Under the pieces are notes generated by a model. The model made no database searches. It was given only the letters and a program-made list of their open reading frames with translations, and had not been told where the DNA came from. A program made the position numbers and the translations under genes. 16,747 nt of DNA from Nitrospirota bacterium (lineage in GTDB: Bacteria; Nitrospirota; Thermodesulfovibrionia; UBA6902): assembly GCA_015491705.1 (NCBI GenBank), contig WFVK01000194.1, positions 1-16,747 of the forward strand. Direction: 5' to 3'. This document shows positions 16,281 to 16,747 of this stretch, piece after piece. How positions within the stretch are numbered: position 1 is the stretch's first letter; each line of letters opens with the position of its first letter.

Positions 16281-16652
16281 TTACTCCCACTCAAACGCCC
16301 CTTTCTCCCAGACATAAACATAGCCTATCAGCAGTATAAATATGAACAGCATCATCTCCACAAACCCGAATATCCCCAGCTTGTCATAAGCAACGGCCCA
16401 TGGATAGAGAAAGACCGCTTCAACATCGAATACAACGAACAGCATGGCAATAATATAGAATTTGACGGAGAACCTGTATCTCGGTTCACCGACAGGGGGG
16501 TTTCCGGATTCATACGGCATAAGTTTCTGCGCATACGGTCTCCTCGGCCTCAGAAGTATCCCCACGACCAGGGCTCCCATACCGATGGCCACTGCAAGCA
16601 AAAAAGTTATCAGTACGGGCAAGTAGTCTGATGGGATATAAGTTCCGGGCAT
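16281..16652 (-). CDS. nuoA: NADH-quinone oxidoreductase subunit A
   Basis: NuoA is a three-helix membrane subunit at the junction of the peripheral and membrane arms. From the chosen ATG it has 123 aa. It shows a first hydrophobic helix (about 11-34), the loop LMPYESGNPPVGEPRYRFSV, the FYIIAMLFVVFDVEAVFLYPW helix with the conserved acidic D and E, and a third helix ending in EKGAFEWE. A TTG codon 13 triplets upstream could be read as a start, but that TTG is the first half of a perfect TTGACA -35 box, so the ATG at 16652 is preferred. AAGGG lies only two bases before this ATG, too close for an efficient ribosome-binding site. Confidence 0.95.
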   Translation of the reverse strand: MPGTYIPSDYLPVLITFLLAVAIGMGALVVGILLRPRRPYAQKLMPYESGNPPVGEPRYRFSVKFYIIAMLFVVFDVEAVFLYPWAVAYDKLGIFGFVEMMLFIFILLIGYVYVWEKGAFEWE

Positions 16653-16661
16653 AGCCCTTGT

Positions 16662-16691
16662 TTTATACACAAAAACAGTTGCTTCTGTCAA
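16662..16691 (-). promoter_or_regulatory. Sigma70-like promoter of the nuo operon
   Basis: On the minus strand a perfect TTGACA (16686-16691) is followed after 18 bases by TATAAA (16662-16667). The expected transcription start is near 16655, three bases before the nuoA ATG. It faces the operon and is the only strong promoter match seen upstream of nuoA in this window. Confidence 0.6.
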
Positions 16692-16712
16692 TGAATATTA
16701 GTCTTGCTTATC

Positions 16713-16728
16713 ATAAGTTTTAACTTAT
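16713..16728. promoter_or_regulatory. Palindrome upstream of the nuo promoter
   Basis: ATAAGTT-TT-AACTTAT is a perfect 7-bp inverted repeat with a 2-base centre, located some 22 bases upstream of the -35 box. Its size and place suit an activator or repressor binding site shared with a possible divergent gene. The protein cannot be identified. Confidence 0.4.
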
Positions 16729-16738
16729 TTATCACTAT

Positions 16739-16743
16739 GGAGG
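16739..16743 (+). promoter_or_regulatory. Possible ribosome-binding site of a divergent gene
   Basis: GGAGG lies four bases from the window end in A+T-rich DNA on the plus strand, where a rightward gene could begin just beyond the edge. An ATG at 16737-16739 followed by GAGGAA could instead be its start. The gene itself is outside the window, so neither reading can be settled. Confidence 0.3.
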
Positions 16744-16747
16744 AAAC

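Noticed and set aside
16653..16691. TTG start giving a 136-aa NuoA
   Set aside because: The TTG belongs to a perfect TTGACA -35 box, no ribosome-binding site precedes it, and homologous NuoA proteins begin close to the internal ATG.
1..16747. CRISPR array, tRNA, rRNA or insertion sequence
   Set aside because: I saw no regularly spaced long direct repeats, no cloverleaf or rRNA sequence, and no transposase motif or flanking terminal inverted repeats on either strand.

Overview
The window is an almost complete respiratory complex I locus. All fourteen genes nuoA to nuoN lie on the minus strand, running from about 16652 down to 1306 in the canonical order A-B-C-D-E-F-G-H-I-J-K-L-M-N. nuoC and nuoD are separate genes, and all three N-module genes (nuoE, nuoF, nuoG) are present, so this is a full NADH:quinone oxidoreductase of the fourteen-subunit bacterial type. 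The organism is a Gram-negative-type bacterium, because one product has a signal peptide for export. Gene order, separate nuoC/nuoD, a large molybdopterin-domain NuoG and the style of short intergenic repeats would fit a Nitrospirota- or Desulfobacterota-like lineage. That placement is an impression, not a demonstration.

Layout from the upstream end (right) to the downstream end (left): a strong sigma70-like promoter at 16662-16691, almost touching the nuoA start; nuoA-B-C-D; the N-module genes nuoE-F-G, whose three upstream junctions (D/E, E/F, F/G) each hold a short repetitive or palindromic element; nuoH-I-J-K-L, tightly packed with overlaps or gaps of a few bases except for a 33-base H/I gap; a 252-aa alpha-class carbonic anhydrase with a signal peptide, lying between nuoL and nuoM; nuoM and nuoN, overlapping by one base; a 115-base leader with a possible small ORF; a 279-aa type II periplasmic-binding-protein-fold gene without a signal peptide; and a gene-free left end (1-350) with short repeats and a hairpin element.

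The Nuo proteins form one proton-pumping enzyme. NuoE/F/G oxidise NADH and carry electrons through FMN and Fe-S clusters, NuoB/C/D/I pass them to quinone, and NuoA/H/J/K/L/M/N form the membrane arm. The proton-path glutamates and lysines of K, L, M and N are visible, as are the Fe-S ligands of B, E, F, G and I.

The most unusual point is the alpha-carbonic anhydrase cotranscribed, by position, between the genes for the two distal antiporter-like pumps. It has an intact zinc site and is predicted to be periplasmic. Other points are a NuoG with ligands for one more [4Fe-4S] cluster than the usual set, heptanucleotide-periodic DNA in two operon junctions and a looser 7-8 nt version at the left end, a 26-bp perfect palindrome between nuoE and nuoF, and a promoter arrangement that predicts a nearly leaderless nuoA mRNA.
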